Origin: Clostridia bacterium
Lineage (GTDB): Bacteria; Bacillota; Clostridia; Oscillospirales; QAMX01
Assembly (NCBI GenBank): GCA_017556885.1
Contig: JAFYLV010000083.1
Span: 1 to 16,585 of the forward strand
DNA: 16,585 nt
Reading direction: 5' to 3'
Under the pieces are notes generated by a model. That model searched no databases and was not told the DNA's origin. It saw nothing but the letters and a program-made list of their open reading frames with translations. The translations under genes were made by a program, and so were the position numbers. Of the stretch, positions 6,719 through 13,594 are shown one piece after another. Each line of letters opens with the position of its first letter. Positions within the stretch are counted from its first letter, which is position 1.

Positions 6719-8335
6719 TTATTCTGTGACAATATTTTCGCACCGCTCCAGATGCAGGGGCTCATAGCCGTCTTTTGCGCCGAGGATACGGTTTCCTTTT
6801 GCGGTGACATCACGCATGTCCTTTAAGTACAGCATGGGGCCGCGGGGATTTAAGACGGTATTGTTTTCGAACTTCAGTCCGGAGTGGTAGAAGGGGTGGG
6901 CTTCCGTGGCTTCAAAGAAGCACTCGGTGGAGATGCATCTTCCGCAGCCGTCAAAGGTGCAATTCCGGACGGTGACGTCCTTTACGGGCCCGTTTTCAAA
7001 CCAGTAATGCATATCGCCGGAGAAAAGGATGGAGAAATAGGCGGTCTCAAACCGGCAGTCCTCCACGGTGACACGCTTGCCGCTGGAGATGCGGAAACCG
7101 CCGGTGGATTTGACACGGCAGCGACGAACCTCGATCTCCGGCTCGCGCTCGCTTTCCATGCAGTCGCCTTCCTTAATGGAGGCAGGGATAGCCTCCGCAA
7201 AGGTGACACGCTGGCGCTTGCGCTCTCCGGGCAGGTATTCTGCGGAGCGTACCGTGCCGACAAAGAGCACCTCCTGCGTCGCGCCCCGGTAAAAGGTCAC
7301 CCGGTCGCCGGGCAGGTAATATTTCATGCCCCAAAGGGCTGCGGCGCGGCATTCCGCGAGGACGGTGTTGTCATCCTCCCGGGAAAGGAAACTCAGGTAA
7401 TTTCCGTGGACGTTGATGCCGTCATCCAGCATGCTTTCAAATCGGCAGTCCTCAACGCGCATCAGACCCGTACAGTGGAAGCAATGGAAGCAGTCCGCAT
7501 TGATGGAGATGATGCGTCCGCGGCTCTCCGCATCGGCAAACATGCGCACACCGGAGAGGGTGATATTGTGACATAGGTTTGCCATGATGCCCATGCCGCT
7601 GCAGTGCAGGAAGCGAACTTCTTCGATGTGAACGTCACGGTTCTCTTCCAAAAGGATGCCGGTCTTGCGGCGATCCTCGTGGGTCATGGCAAGCACCTCG
7701 CCGGGACGGGGGCGGAAGTTTTTCGGAAGCCCTGTGAGCCGGAGGGTGAGGTCACCGAGATCCTCGCAGAGCAGATGGGCGATGGGCAGCGGGGGATTGG
7801 GACGGGGGAAGATCTCGTCACCGATGAGGCCGAGCATCACGTGGCTATGATTGGAGGGGCGGCCGGTGGCGGGATCCATGCAGCGGAAGAGCATATCTCC
7901 GTCGCAAAGCTTATGCTCCCAGAATTCCGACATGGCGATAAAGTCGTGTCCTTCCACCCGGTAGGGGAAGCTTTCGGGGATGCGGATGTCCACATAGCCG
8001 TCTCCGGCGGCGAGCACGTCGCCTTGTGTATAGTAGGGACGGTCGTAATCGATGGAGAAGCCCCGCAGGGTGATGTTTTCACATTCCGTCACGGAGAAGG
8101 GCATGATCCGCCCGTGGAAGACGAGCTTTGCACCGCCCAGATCGACGGTCACGTTCTTCAGCCCGCGCAGTACGAATGCGGCCCTCAAAGGACCGCCGCC
8201 GGTGGCAAGATAGGTCCACCAGCAGTCCCGTTCCGTCAGAGGATCGGTGGGGTAGATGTGATAGATCTCGCGATCGGCCACGTACATTGTGTCGCTTTCG
8301 AAAACGGTTCCTACAGCAAATATCTTTTTGTTCAT
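6719..8335 (-). CDS. Right-handed parallel beta-helix protein, GH110 alpha-1,3-galactosidase-like
   Basis: This 538-residue protein shows repeated short turns typical of a right-handed beta-helix: NVTVDLGG, NITLRGFSIDY, VHIEEVRFLHC, NITLSGVRMF, MRVEDCRFES, VTVEDCRFET, VTVRNCTFDG and LKFENNTVLN. The most diagnostic stretch is FESMLDDGINVHGNYLS at 299-315. Such a DD-x-x-N-x-HG block is what I recall of GH110 enzymes, which remove alpha-1,3-linked galactose, for example from blood-group B. The pair D304-D305 plus D281 (INADCFHC) has a spacing like that of the GH110 active-site aspartates as I remember them; this was not verified. There is no signal peptide or transmembrane segment, so it would act in the cytoplasm on imported oligosaccharides. 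Start ATG 8333-8335, with no strong ribosome site. It lies downstream of sigK on the same strand but has its own promoter. It could instead be another beta-helix glycosidase, lyase or epimerase. Confidence 0.7.
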   Translation of the reverse strand: MNKKIFAVGTVFESDTMYVADREIYHIYPTDPLTERDCWWTYLATGGGPLRAAFVLRGLKNVTVDLGGAKLVFHGRIMPFSVTECENITLRGFSIDYDRPYYTQGDVLAAGDGYVDIRIPESFPYRVEGHDFIAMSEFWEHKLCDGDMLFRCMDPATGRPSNHSHVMLGLIGDEIFPRPNPPLPIAHLLCEDLGDLTLRLTGLPKNFRPRPGEVLAMTHEDRRKTGILLEENRDVHIEEVRFLHCSGMGIMANLCHNITLSGVRMFADAESRGRIISINADCFHCFHCTGLMRVEDCRFESMLDDGINVHGNYLSFLSREDDNTVLAECRAAALWGMKYYLPGDRVTFYRGATQEVLFVGTVRSAEYLPGERKRQRVTFAEAIPASIKEGDCMESEREPEIEVRRCRVKSTGGFRISSGKRVTVEDCRFETAYFSILFSGDMHYWFENGPVKDVTVRNCTFDGCGRCISTECFFEATEAHPFYHSGLKFENNTVLNPRGPMLYLKDMRDVTAKGNRILGAKDGYEPLHLERCENIVTE

Positions 8336-8370
8336 AATAAAACCATTTCACATTTTTTGAAGTTTTTTAT

Positions 8371-8399
8371 ATCATACCCCGAAAAACGCAAAAAGGCAA
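8371..8399 (-). promoter_or_regulatory. Sigma-A-like promoter of the beta-helix gene
   Basis: On the minus strand TTGCCT (8394-8399) and TATGAT (8371-8376) are separated by 17 bases, with the start codon about 36 bases beyond the -10. It lies in the 71-base gap after sigK, so the beta-helix gene can be transcribed on its own. No clear terminator separates sigK from it. Confidence 0.6.
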
Positions 8400-8406
8400 G
8401 GAAAAA

Positions 8407-9090
8407 CTATTTTCCCAGCCCCTCCCGCAGCTTTTCGAGGGCGCGCTTTTCAATGCGGGAAACGTAGGAACGGGAGAGCCCGCAGCGCTCGGCGATCTGA
8501 CGCTGGGTTTCCGGCGGACGGCCGCCAAGACCGTAACGGGCGCAGATGATACGGCGCTCCCGGGCATCGAGCAGCGTGTTCACAAGCTTGTGCAGTCGGG
8601 TGCTTTCCAGCTTTGCATCAAGCCGGGCGAGCATTTCCTCGTCATCCTCACCGATGATCTCGGAGAAATCCATCTGTCCGCCCTCTTTCTCTGAGTCTAC
8701 AGGTTGATCCAGCGAGATCTCGCAGGCGCGGCGGCGGGCGGAGCGGAAGAACATGAAAATCTCGTTTTCCACACACCGTGCGGCATAGGTAGAGAATCGG
8801 GTGGCTTTTTCGGGGCGGAAGGTATTGACGGCTTTGATAAGGCCGAGCGTACCGATGGAAATAAGGTCATCGTGACTGTCGGAGGCGGCATAATATTTTT
8901 TGATGATGTGCGATACCAGCCGCAGGTTGTGCTCCACTAGCCGGTTTCGCGCCTCAATGTCGCCCCGGGCGACACCTTCAAGGCAGAGCGCTTCTTCCTC
9001 CTCGCTCAAAGGCGGTGGAAAACCGCCGCCGGAGGATACCCGGAGGGAGAGAAAGAGGGTGGAGCCGATGAGAGAAAGCAGAGAAAACAT
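8407..9090 (-). CDS. sigK: Sporulation sigma factor sigma-K (pro-form)
   Basis: This is the late mother-cell sigma factor of endospore formation. The 227-residue protein has a hydrophobic N-terminal pro-sequence (MFSLLSLIGSTLFLSLRV, 1-18) followed by the conserved FPPPLSEEEE (24-33). That is the layout of membrane-held pro-sigma-K cut by the SpoIVFB protease. Region 2 is at about 48-118 (RNRLVEHNLRLVSHIIKKYY, DLISIGTLGLIKAVNTF, RFSTYAARCVENEI). Region 4 has a helix-turn-helix at about 196-220 (RQIAERCGLSRSYVSRIEKRALEKL). The gene is uninterrupted, with no skin-like element splitting it. On the minus strand AAGGCGGTGA (9097-9106) lies six bases before the ATG. Upstream is a CATATAAT box that may be a sigma-E-type -10. 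Sigma-E is the closest alternative name, but the FPPPLS motif, shorter pro-sequence and region 4 favour sigma-K. No other sporulation gene is in the window. Confidence 0.9.
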   Translation of the reverse strand: MFSLLSLIGSTLFLSLRVSSGGGFPPPLSEEEEALCLEGVARGDIEARNRLVEHNLRLVSHIIKKYYAASDSHDDLISIGTLGLIKAVNTFRPEKATRFSTYAARCVENEIFMFFRSARRRACEISLDQPVDSEKEGGQMDFSEIIGEDDEEMLARLDAKLESTRLHKLVNTLLDARERRIICARYGLGGRPPETQRQIAERCGLSRSYVSRIEKRALEKLREGLGK

Positions 9091-9125
9091 GATCTGTCAC
9101 CGCCTTTTTTGATGTCGGATGGAGC

Positions 9126-9133
9126 ATTATATG
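9126..9133 (-). promoter_or_regulatory. Possible -10 box of sigK (CATATAAT)
   Basis: Read on the minus strand, CATATAAT lies 35 bases before the sigK start. It resembles the sigma-E -10 consensus CATAnnnT and also contains TATAAT. Neither a good sigma-A -35 at 17 bases nor a clear sigma-E -35 (ATA-type at about 14 bases) is seen. In Bacillus subtilis sigK is transcribed by sigma-E and sigma-K, so the position is sensible. Confidence 0.35.
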
Positions 9134-9202
9134 AAAAGGGGAGAAACTCTTTGCATGTCCAGTAAATGAAGGAAAAAATGAATCGAAAAATACGCCCGTT
9201 GC

Positions 9203-9231
9203 TTTACAAAATCCGCGGAATTTGGTAAAAT
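9203..9231 (+). promoter_or_regulatory. Strong sigma-A promoter of the ahcY-leuS operon
   Basis: TTTACA (9203-9208) and TAAAAT (9226-9231) are separated by 17 bases, with an extended -10 TGG at 9223-9225. The start of the first gene is 50 bases beyond, leaving a leader of about 43 nt, too short for a known SAH or SAM riboswitch. Confidence 0.8.
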
Positions 9232-9281
9232 ATATAAAATAGGTTTATTGTGACCGTTTTTGCGAGACAGGAGAAATGGAT

Positions 9282-10526
9282 ATGATAGAAAAGGTTGATC
9301 CGATCCTTGCGGAATCGGGCTGGAAAAAGATCGAATGGGTGCGTCTTTGCATGCCGGTGCTTTCGGCACTGGAGGCGCGTTTTGAGAAGGAAAAGCCCCT
9401 GGCGGGTCTGCGTGTTTCCGTCTCCGTACATCTGGAGGCAAAGACCGCGAATCTCTGCCTGCTGCTTCGCACGGCAGGTGCGGAGGTGGCGATGACCGGA
9501 TGCAACCCCCTCTCTACGCAGGATGACGTTGCCCATGCCCTTGCGGCCCGCGGCTTCCGGGTCGCGGCGCGCCACGGTGCGAGCATGGAGGAGTACCACG
9601 AACATCTCTGCGAGACCCTCTCCATCCGGCCCCACGTGATGGTGGACGACGGCGGCGATTTTACCGCCATCCTGCACGGAGAGCACCCGGAGTATGCCGA
9701 GTGCCTGATCGGCGGCTGCGAGGAGACCACCACCGGCATTCGCCGCCTTGAGGCGCGCGAGAAGGCCGGTGCCCTCAACTTCCCCATGTTTGCCGTCAAC
9801 GATGCCAATTCCAAGCATCTCTTTGACAACCGCTACGGCACCGGCCAGTCGGTGTGGGATGCCATCATGCATATGACCAATATGGTGGTCGCAGGAAAGA
9901 ACGTCGTTGTTGCCGGTTACGGCTTCTGCGGCAAGGGCATTGCCATGCGCGCTAAGGGTCTCGGCGCCCGCGTTATCGTTACCGAGGTCGATCCCTTCTG
10001 CGCACTGGAGGCCAATATGGACGGCTTCCGTGTGATGAAGATGGACGATGCCGCACCTCTCGGCGATATCTTTGTTTCCGCCACCGGCTGCTGCGACGTT
10101 ATCGTTGGCCGCCATTACGACGTGATGCGGGATGGGGCGCTCATCTCCAATGCCGGTCATTTCGACGTGGAGGCAAACAAGCCCGATCTTGAAGCCCGCG
10201 CGGTGGAGGTCTGTGAGCGCAAGCCCGGAATTATCTGTTACCGCATGGCGGACGGCCGCTGCCTCAATCTGCTGGCGGACGGCCGACTGGTCAACCTTGC
10301 CGGCGGCAACGGCCACCCTGCGGAGATCATGGATATGAGCTTCGGCATCCAGGCCCTCTGCGTGGAGAAAATGGCGAAAGAAGGCCGCAGCCTTGAAAAT
10401 AAGCTCTATGACGTGCCCCCGGAGATCGACCGTGAGGTGGCGCGTCTGAAGGTGGAGGCCGAAGGCCTCGGCCTGGATGTACTGACCCCGGAACAGGAGG
10501 CATATCTTGCGGGCTACGAGGGCTAA
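9282..10526 (+). CDS. ahcY: S-adenosylhomocysteine hydrolase (adenosylhomocysteinase)
   Basis: This NAD-bound cytoplasmic enzyme splits S-adenosylhomocysteine into adenosine and homocysteine, relieving product inhibition of methyltransferases. In the 414-residue protein the family motifs are clear. They are H50 (VHLEAKTANL), the aspartates of VDDGGD (121-126), CEETTTG (146-152), the catalytic K178 and D182 in NDANSKHLFDN (173-183), the NAD site GYGFCGKG (212-219) and the C-terminal NLAGGNGHPAEIMDMSF (338-354). The C-terminal extension with conserved Lys and Tyr that contacts NAD of the partner subunit in larger bacterial and eukaryotic enzymes is missing, as in the shorter Thermotoga/archaeal-type enzymes. 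The start was chosen as ATG 9282, eight bases after AGGAG (9269-9273); the in-frame ATG at 9276 would leave only two bases. First gene of the long operon; its end overlaps the next gene by 20 bases. Confidence 0.95.
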   Translation: MIEKVDPILAESGWKKIEWVRLCMPVLSALEARFEKEKPLAGLRVSVSVHLEAKTANLCLLLRTAGAEVAMTGCNPLSTQDDVAHALAARGFRVAARHGASMEEYHEHLCETLSIRPHVMVDDGGDFTAILHGEHPEYAECLIGGCEETTTGIRRLEAREKAGALNFPMFAVNDANSKHLFDNRYGTGQSVWDAIMHMTNMVVAGKNVVVAGYGFCGKGIAMRAKGLGARVIVTEVDPFCALEANMDGFRVMKMDDAAPLGDIFVSATGCCDVIVGRHYDVMRDGALISNAGHFDVEANKPDLEARAVEVCERKPGIICYRMADGRCLNLLADGRLVNLAGGNGHPAEIMDMSFGIQALCVEKMAKEGRSLENKLYDVPPEIDREVARLKVEAEGLGLDVLTPEQEAYLAGYEG

Positions 10527-11361
10527 TGGCTCACGGAAAACGCTGAAATTCCTGCTCGCTCTGGTGCTTCTCGGCATTTTTTGCATCGCGGGACTGGACA
10601 GACGGTTGTGTGTGACGGAATATGATATCGCATCACCGGAGCTGCCGGTGGAATTTGATGGCCTGCGGATTGCCGTGGTGGCGGATCCGCACGGAAGCTT
10701 TATGCATAAGGAGAGCGAACTCGCGGTCCGGATCGCAGAGGAGAAGGCGGACGTCATCCTCCTTCTTGGCGATATGCTCGACGAAAATGCGCCGGATATG
10801 GAATCCTTTTCGGGATTTCTCGGGGAGATCGTAAAGATTGCCCCCGTCTATGCCGTCAGCGGAAACCACGACCGTTGGCACGACTACTACCGGGAATTTC
10901 TTACGGCCTGCAAAACTGCCGGCGTGACCCGTCTAGAAGATGGGGAAGTCTTGCTTCACCGCGGGACGGATACGATCCGCCTCGTCGGCTTTGCCGATCC
11001 GGAATTCTGGACGGCGGATCCGCCGGAAGGCTGCATGGATGCGACTTTGCAGGCACTGCCTGCGGGGGACGGGTTCGATATTCTCCTTTTCCACCGCGCA
11101 AATGTATTTGACCACGTTTCCGGTGCCGGCTATGAGCTGGTGATTTCCGCACATTTGCACGGCGGCTTGGTCCGGCTGCCGTTTATCGGACCCATAGTAC
11201 CGAGATTGCCGGTAGGGGATATGACCTATGCCGGCGGCAGATATATGGCGGGAGATACCACCCTCATCGTCAGTCGAGGGCTGGGAAACAATGTGGAGGT
11301 GCCCCGCATCTTCAACCGGCCTGAGCTGGTTATGATCACACTGAAAACATCGGAGGAATGA
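10507..11361 (+). CDS. Membrane-anchored metallophosphoesterase (YkuE-like)
   Basis: This 284-residue calcineurin-like phosphoesterase carries all five metal motifs: D60-P-H62 (VVADPHGS), GD at 88-89 (LLGDML), GNHD at 119-122, a histidine in LLFHRAN at about 197, and HLHGG at about 216. A hydrophobic segment at about 14-30 follows a basic start, so it is probably an anchor with the catalytic domain outside. YkuE-type relatives are membrane- or wall-associated phosphoesterases, some of them acting on lipid-linked or nucleotide substrates. Translation starts at TTG 10507 with a perfect AGGAGG at 10495-10500, six bases upstream inside ahcY. The resulting 20-base overlap suggests translational coupling. 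An ATG at 10526 is in another frame and stops after six codons. The stop overlaps the following gene's first ATG. The substrate is unknown. Confidence 0.85.
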   Translation: MRATRANGSRKTLKFLLALVLLGIFCIAGLDRRLCVTEYDIASPELPVEFDGLRIAVVADPHGSFMHKESELAVRIAEEKADVILLLGDMLDENAPDMESFSGFLGEIVKIAPVYAVSGNHDRWHDYYREFLTACKTAGVTRLEDGEVLLHRGTDTIRLVGFADPEFWTADPPEGCMDATLQALPAGDGFDILLFHRANVFDHVSGAGYELVISAHLHGGLVRLPFIGPIVPRLPVGDMTYAGGRYMAGDTTLIVSRGLGNNVEVPRIFNRPELVMITLKTSEE

Positions 11362-11366
11362 TTTAT

Positions 11367-12089
11367 ATGCGTATCGACGGACGGGGAGCGGGACAGCTCC
11401 GCCGGGTCAGAATGACCGCGGATTATACGAAATATGCCGAGGGCAGCGTCCTCATGGAGATGGGAGACACCAAGGTTATCTGCAATGCCTCCGTTGAGGT
11501 GGGCGTGCCGCCCTTCCTGCGGGACAGCGGCAAGGGCTGGGTCACGGCGGAATATGCGATGCTTCCCCGTGCTACGGGTACCCGCAGCCGCAGAGATATC
11601 TCGTCTCTTAAACTTAACGGCCGCGCCGCGGAGATTCAGCGGCTTATCGGTCGCGCCCTGCGCAGCGTGACCGACCTCACCGCCCTGGACGGATATACCG
11701 TTACCGTGGACTGTGACGTCATCCAGGCGGACGGCGGCACCCGCTGTGCCTCCATCACCGGCGGATATCTGGCCCTTTGGCTTGCCTGCAAAAAGATGAT
11801 GGAGCAGGGACTCATCACTCGCATGCCCCTCACGGCGCAGGTGGCTGCCATCAGCGCCGGCGTTGTGGACGGCGAGGTGTTGCTGGATCTGTGCTATCAG
11901 GAGGACAGCCGCGCAGAGGCCGACTGCAACATCATCCTTTCCTCCTCCGGCGGCATCGTAGAGCTGCAGGGCACCGGTGAGGAGCGTCCCTTTACCGAGC
12001 AGGAGCTGAAAGGTATCCTTGCGGCAGCAAAGCGGGGCAACGCAGCCCTCTTCCGCGCCCAGAAGAAGATCATGGATGCCAGGGGGTAA
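11367..12089 (+). CDS. rph: Ribonuclease PH
   Basis: This phosphorolytic 3'-5' exoribonuclease matures tRNA 3' ends and degrades structured RNA; it works as a hexameric ring in the cytoplasm. The 240-residue length is standard. It begins MRIDGR as in other RNase PH proteins. It shows EGSVLMEMGDTKVICNASV (25-43), VPPFLR, GWVTAEYAMLPRAT (57-70), the phosphate-site region NGRAAEIQRLIGRALR (84-99), CDVIQADGGTR (116-126) with phosphate-binding R126, and the metal-site segment LDLCYQEDSRAEAD. The ATG at 11367 is ten bases after GGAGG (11352-11356), whereas the in-frame ATG at 11358, which overlaps the preceding stop as ATGA, is too close to it. If 11358 were used the product would gain three residues. 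Pairing with rdgB immediately downstream is common in Firmicutes. Confidence 0.96.
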   Translation: MRIDGRGAGQLRRVRMTADYTKYAEGSVLMEMGDTKVICNASVEVGVPPFLRDSGKGWVTAEYAMLPRATGTRSRRDISSLKLNGRAAEIQRLIGRALRSVTDLTALDGYTVTVDCDVIQADGGTRCASITGGYLALWLACKKMMEQGLITRMPLTAQVAAISAGVVDGEVLLDLCYQEDSRAEADCNIILSSSGGIVELQGTGEERPFTEQELKGILAAAKRGNAALFRAQKKIMDARG

Positions 12090-12096
12090 GAGCATT

Positions 12097-12699
12097 ATGC
12101 GGATGATCCTTGCCTCCAACAATGCCCACAAGGCAGAAGAGCTTAGTGCCATTCTCTCCGGGCTTGGGGTGGAGACGCTGACCATGCGGGAAGCGGGCTT
12201 TTGCTCCGACCCGGAGGAAAACGGGACCACATTTGAGGAAAATGCCTATATCAAGGCAAAAAGCCTTTTTGATATCGCAGGCTGTGCCGTCATCGCCGAT
12301 GATTCCGGCCTTACGGTGGATGCCCTCGGCGGTGCGCCGGGTGTGTATTCCGCCCGGTATGCCGGAGACGGAGCAAACGACGAGAAAAATAATGAAAAGC
12401 TCCTGCGCGAACTTCAGAACATAGCGGATGCCGAGAGAACGGCAGCTTTCGTTTCTTCCATCTGCTGCATCCTGCCCGACGGACGCGTTCTGCGGGCGGA
12501 GGGCAGATGCCCGGGCGTTATCCTTCGCCGGGCGGCCGGAGAGGGCGGATTCGGATACGATCCCCTCTTTTACGTGCCGGAATACGGAAAAACCTTTGCG
12601 GAAATGAGTGGCGCGGAAAAGAATTCCGTATCTCACCGGGCGTTGGCCCTGCGGGAATTTTCCCGTATTTTTACCGAAGAAATGAGGAAAGTAAAATGA
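12097..12699 (+). CDS. rdgB: XTP/dITP diphosphatase (RdgB/HAM1 family)
   Basis: This enzyme hydrolyses deaminated purine triphosphates (XTP, dITP, ITP) to the monophosphate and pyrophosphate, keeping them out of DNA and RNA. The 200-residue protein shows the family signatures: SNNAHKAEEL at 7-16, FEENAYIKA (46-54), ADDSGLTVDALGGAPGVYSARYAG (67-90) with metal/base residues D68 and D69, GGFGYDPLFY at 150-159, and VSHRALAL (178-185). The frame is open back into rph, but the ATG at 12097 has AGGGGG at 12081-12086 ten bases upstream; a second ATG is at 12103. The stop TGA overlaps the ATG of the next gene (ATGA), so the two are translationally coupled. It shares the operon with dgt-independent nucleotide and RNA genes. 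Confidence 0.95.
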   Translation: MRMILASNNAHKAEELSAILSGLGVETLTMREAGFCSDPEENGTTFEENAYIKAKSLFDIAGCAVIADDSGLTVDALGGAPGVYSARYAGDGANDEKNNEKLLRELQNIADAERTAAFVSSICCILPDGRVLRAEGRCPGVILRRAAGEGGFGYDPLFYVPEYGKTFAEMSGAEKNSVSHRALALREFSRIFTEEMRKVK

Positions 12700-12989
12700 T
12701 CACGACAAAAGAACGCGCAAATCTGCGCCATATTGCCAATTCCATGCAGCCCATCTTCCAGATCGGCAAGTCCGGCGTGACCGAGGCGGTCATTGCCACT
12801 GTGGATGAGGCCCTGACTGCCCGCGAGCTTATCAAGATCCGCGCGCTGGAGACCTGCCCGGTCACCGCGAAGGATGCCAGCGCAGAGATCTGTGCCGCTA
12901 TCGGCGCCGACGGTGTACAGGTGGTGGGGCGTGTTATCGTGCTTTACCGGGAAAATCCCGATATCCGTGCCTACGCGGAACGTATCTGA
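12696..12989 (+). CDS. yhbY: YhbY family (CRM domain) RNA-binding protein
   Basis: This 97-residue single CRM-domain protein is associated with 50S ribosomal subunit assembly in other bacteria. It matches the family along its whole length: TTKERANLRHIANSMQPIFQIGKSGVTEAVI (3-33), VDEALTARELIKIRAL (36-51) and a C-terminal VVGRVIVLYRENP. The usual GKGG loop reads GKSG (23-26). The ATG at 12696 has GAGGA at 12684-12688, seven bases upstream, and overlaps the rdgB stop. The frame is open 63 codons further upstream inside rdgB, but that extension is an overlap artefact. The stop overlaps the nadD start by one base (TGATG). The position between rdgB and nadD is typical of Clostridia. Confidence 0.94.
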   Translation: MITTKERANLRHIANSMQPIFQIGKSGVTEAVIATVDEALTARELIKIRALETCPVTAKDASAEICAAIGADGVQVVGRVIVLYRENPDIRAYAERI

Positions 12990-13594
12990 TGGCAAAGGTT
13001 GGCATTTTTGGCGGGACCTTTGATCCGCCCCACCGCGGCCATGTGGCCGTGGCGGCGGAGGCGGCGCGTCAGCTTGCGCTCGATCGCCTGCTGGTCATCC
13101 CGACGGGTATCCCACCCCACAAAGTGCTGCCGCCCGATGCGCCGGATGCGGAGGATCGCCTTGCGATGACGCGGCTTGCCTTTGCGGATGTTCCCATTGC
13201 CGAAATCCGGGAGGATGAACTGCGAAGGGAAGGGAAGAGCTATACCTACCTGACGCTGGAGGCGCTGCGGCAGGAGATGCCGGAGGCGGAATTCTGGCTC
13301 ATCATGGGTGCGGATATGTTCCTGAAGCTGGAAAGCTGGAAGGAAGCCCGCCGCATCTTTGCCACATGCTCGATCGCAGCGCTTTGCCGGGAAAAAAACG
13401 ATGACGGAACCCTGCTTCAGCACCATGCGGAGGAACTCAACCGCCGCTACGGTGCGGATTGCCGCGTGCTGCGGTATCAGGTTTACGAGGTGTCCTCCAC
13501 TTCCGTCCGCGACGGAGATCCCGCAACGGACGGACGGCTGCCGCAAAAGGTATGCGAGTATATCCGGGAAAGGGGATTGTACGGTGTCCGTTGA
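12989..13594 (+). CDS. nadD: Nicotinate-nucleotide adenylyltransferase
   Basis: This enzyme joins ATP and nicotinate mononucleotide to form deamido-NAD in NAD synthesis. The 201-residue protein contains the nucleotidyltransferase signature GGTFDPPHRGH at 8-18. The loop IPTGIPPHK at 37-45 follows, then IMGADMFLKLESWKE (105-119), which is the NadD substrate pocket motif, and the C-terminal phosphate motif SSTSVR at 169-174. The start overlaps the yhbY stop by one base. The end overlaps the beginning of yqeK by 11 bases in another frame, so the three are likely translated in a coupled manner. A normal member of the yhbY-nadD-yqeK-rsfS cluster. Confidence 0.96.
   Translation: MAKVGIFGGTFDPPHRGHVAVAAEAARQLALDRLLVIPTGIPPHKVLPPDAPDAEDRLAMTRLAFADVPIAEIREDELRREGKSYTYLTLEALRQEMPEAEFWLIMGADMFLKLESWKEARRIFATCSIAALCREKNDDGTLLQHHAEELNRRYGADCRVLRYQVYEVSSTSVRDGDPATDGRLPQKVCEYIRERGLYGVR

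Noticed and set aside
6590..6826. 78-codon plus-strand frame between the convergent genes
   Set aside because: It runs through the terminator hairpin and into the 3' end of the beta-helix gene; its content comes from the hairpin repeats.
8407..9090. skin-like element splitting sigK
   Set aside because: The reading frame is continuous through regions 2 and 4 with no recombinase gene or insertion.
9232..9281. SAH or SAM riboswitch before ahcY
   Set aside because: The predicted leader is only about 43 nt and shows none of the conserved pairings; too short for known classes.
9204..10757. 517-codon antisense frame across ahcY
   Set aside because: Longest shadow in the window, but it runs opposite a certain gene with all catalytic motifs, and through that gene's promoter; no independent support.
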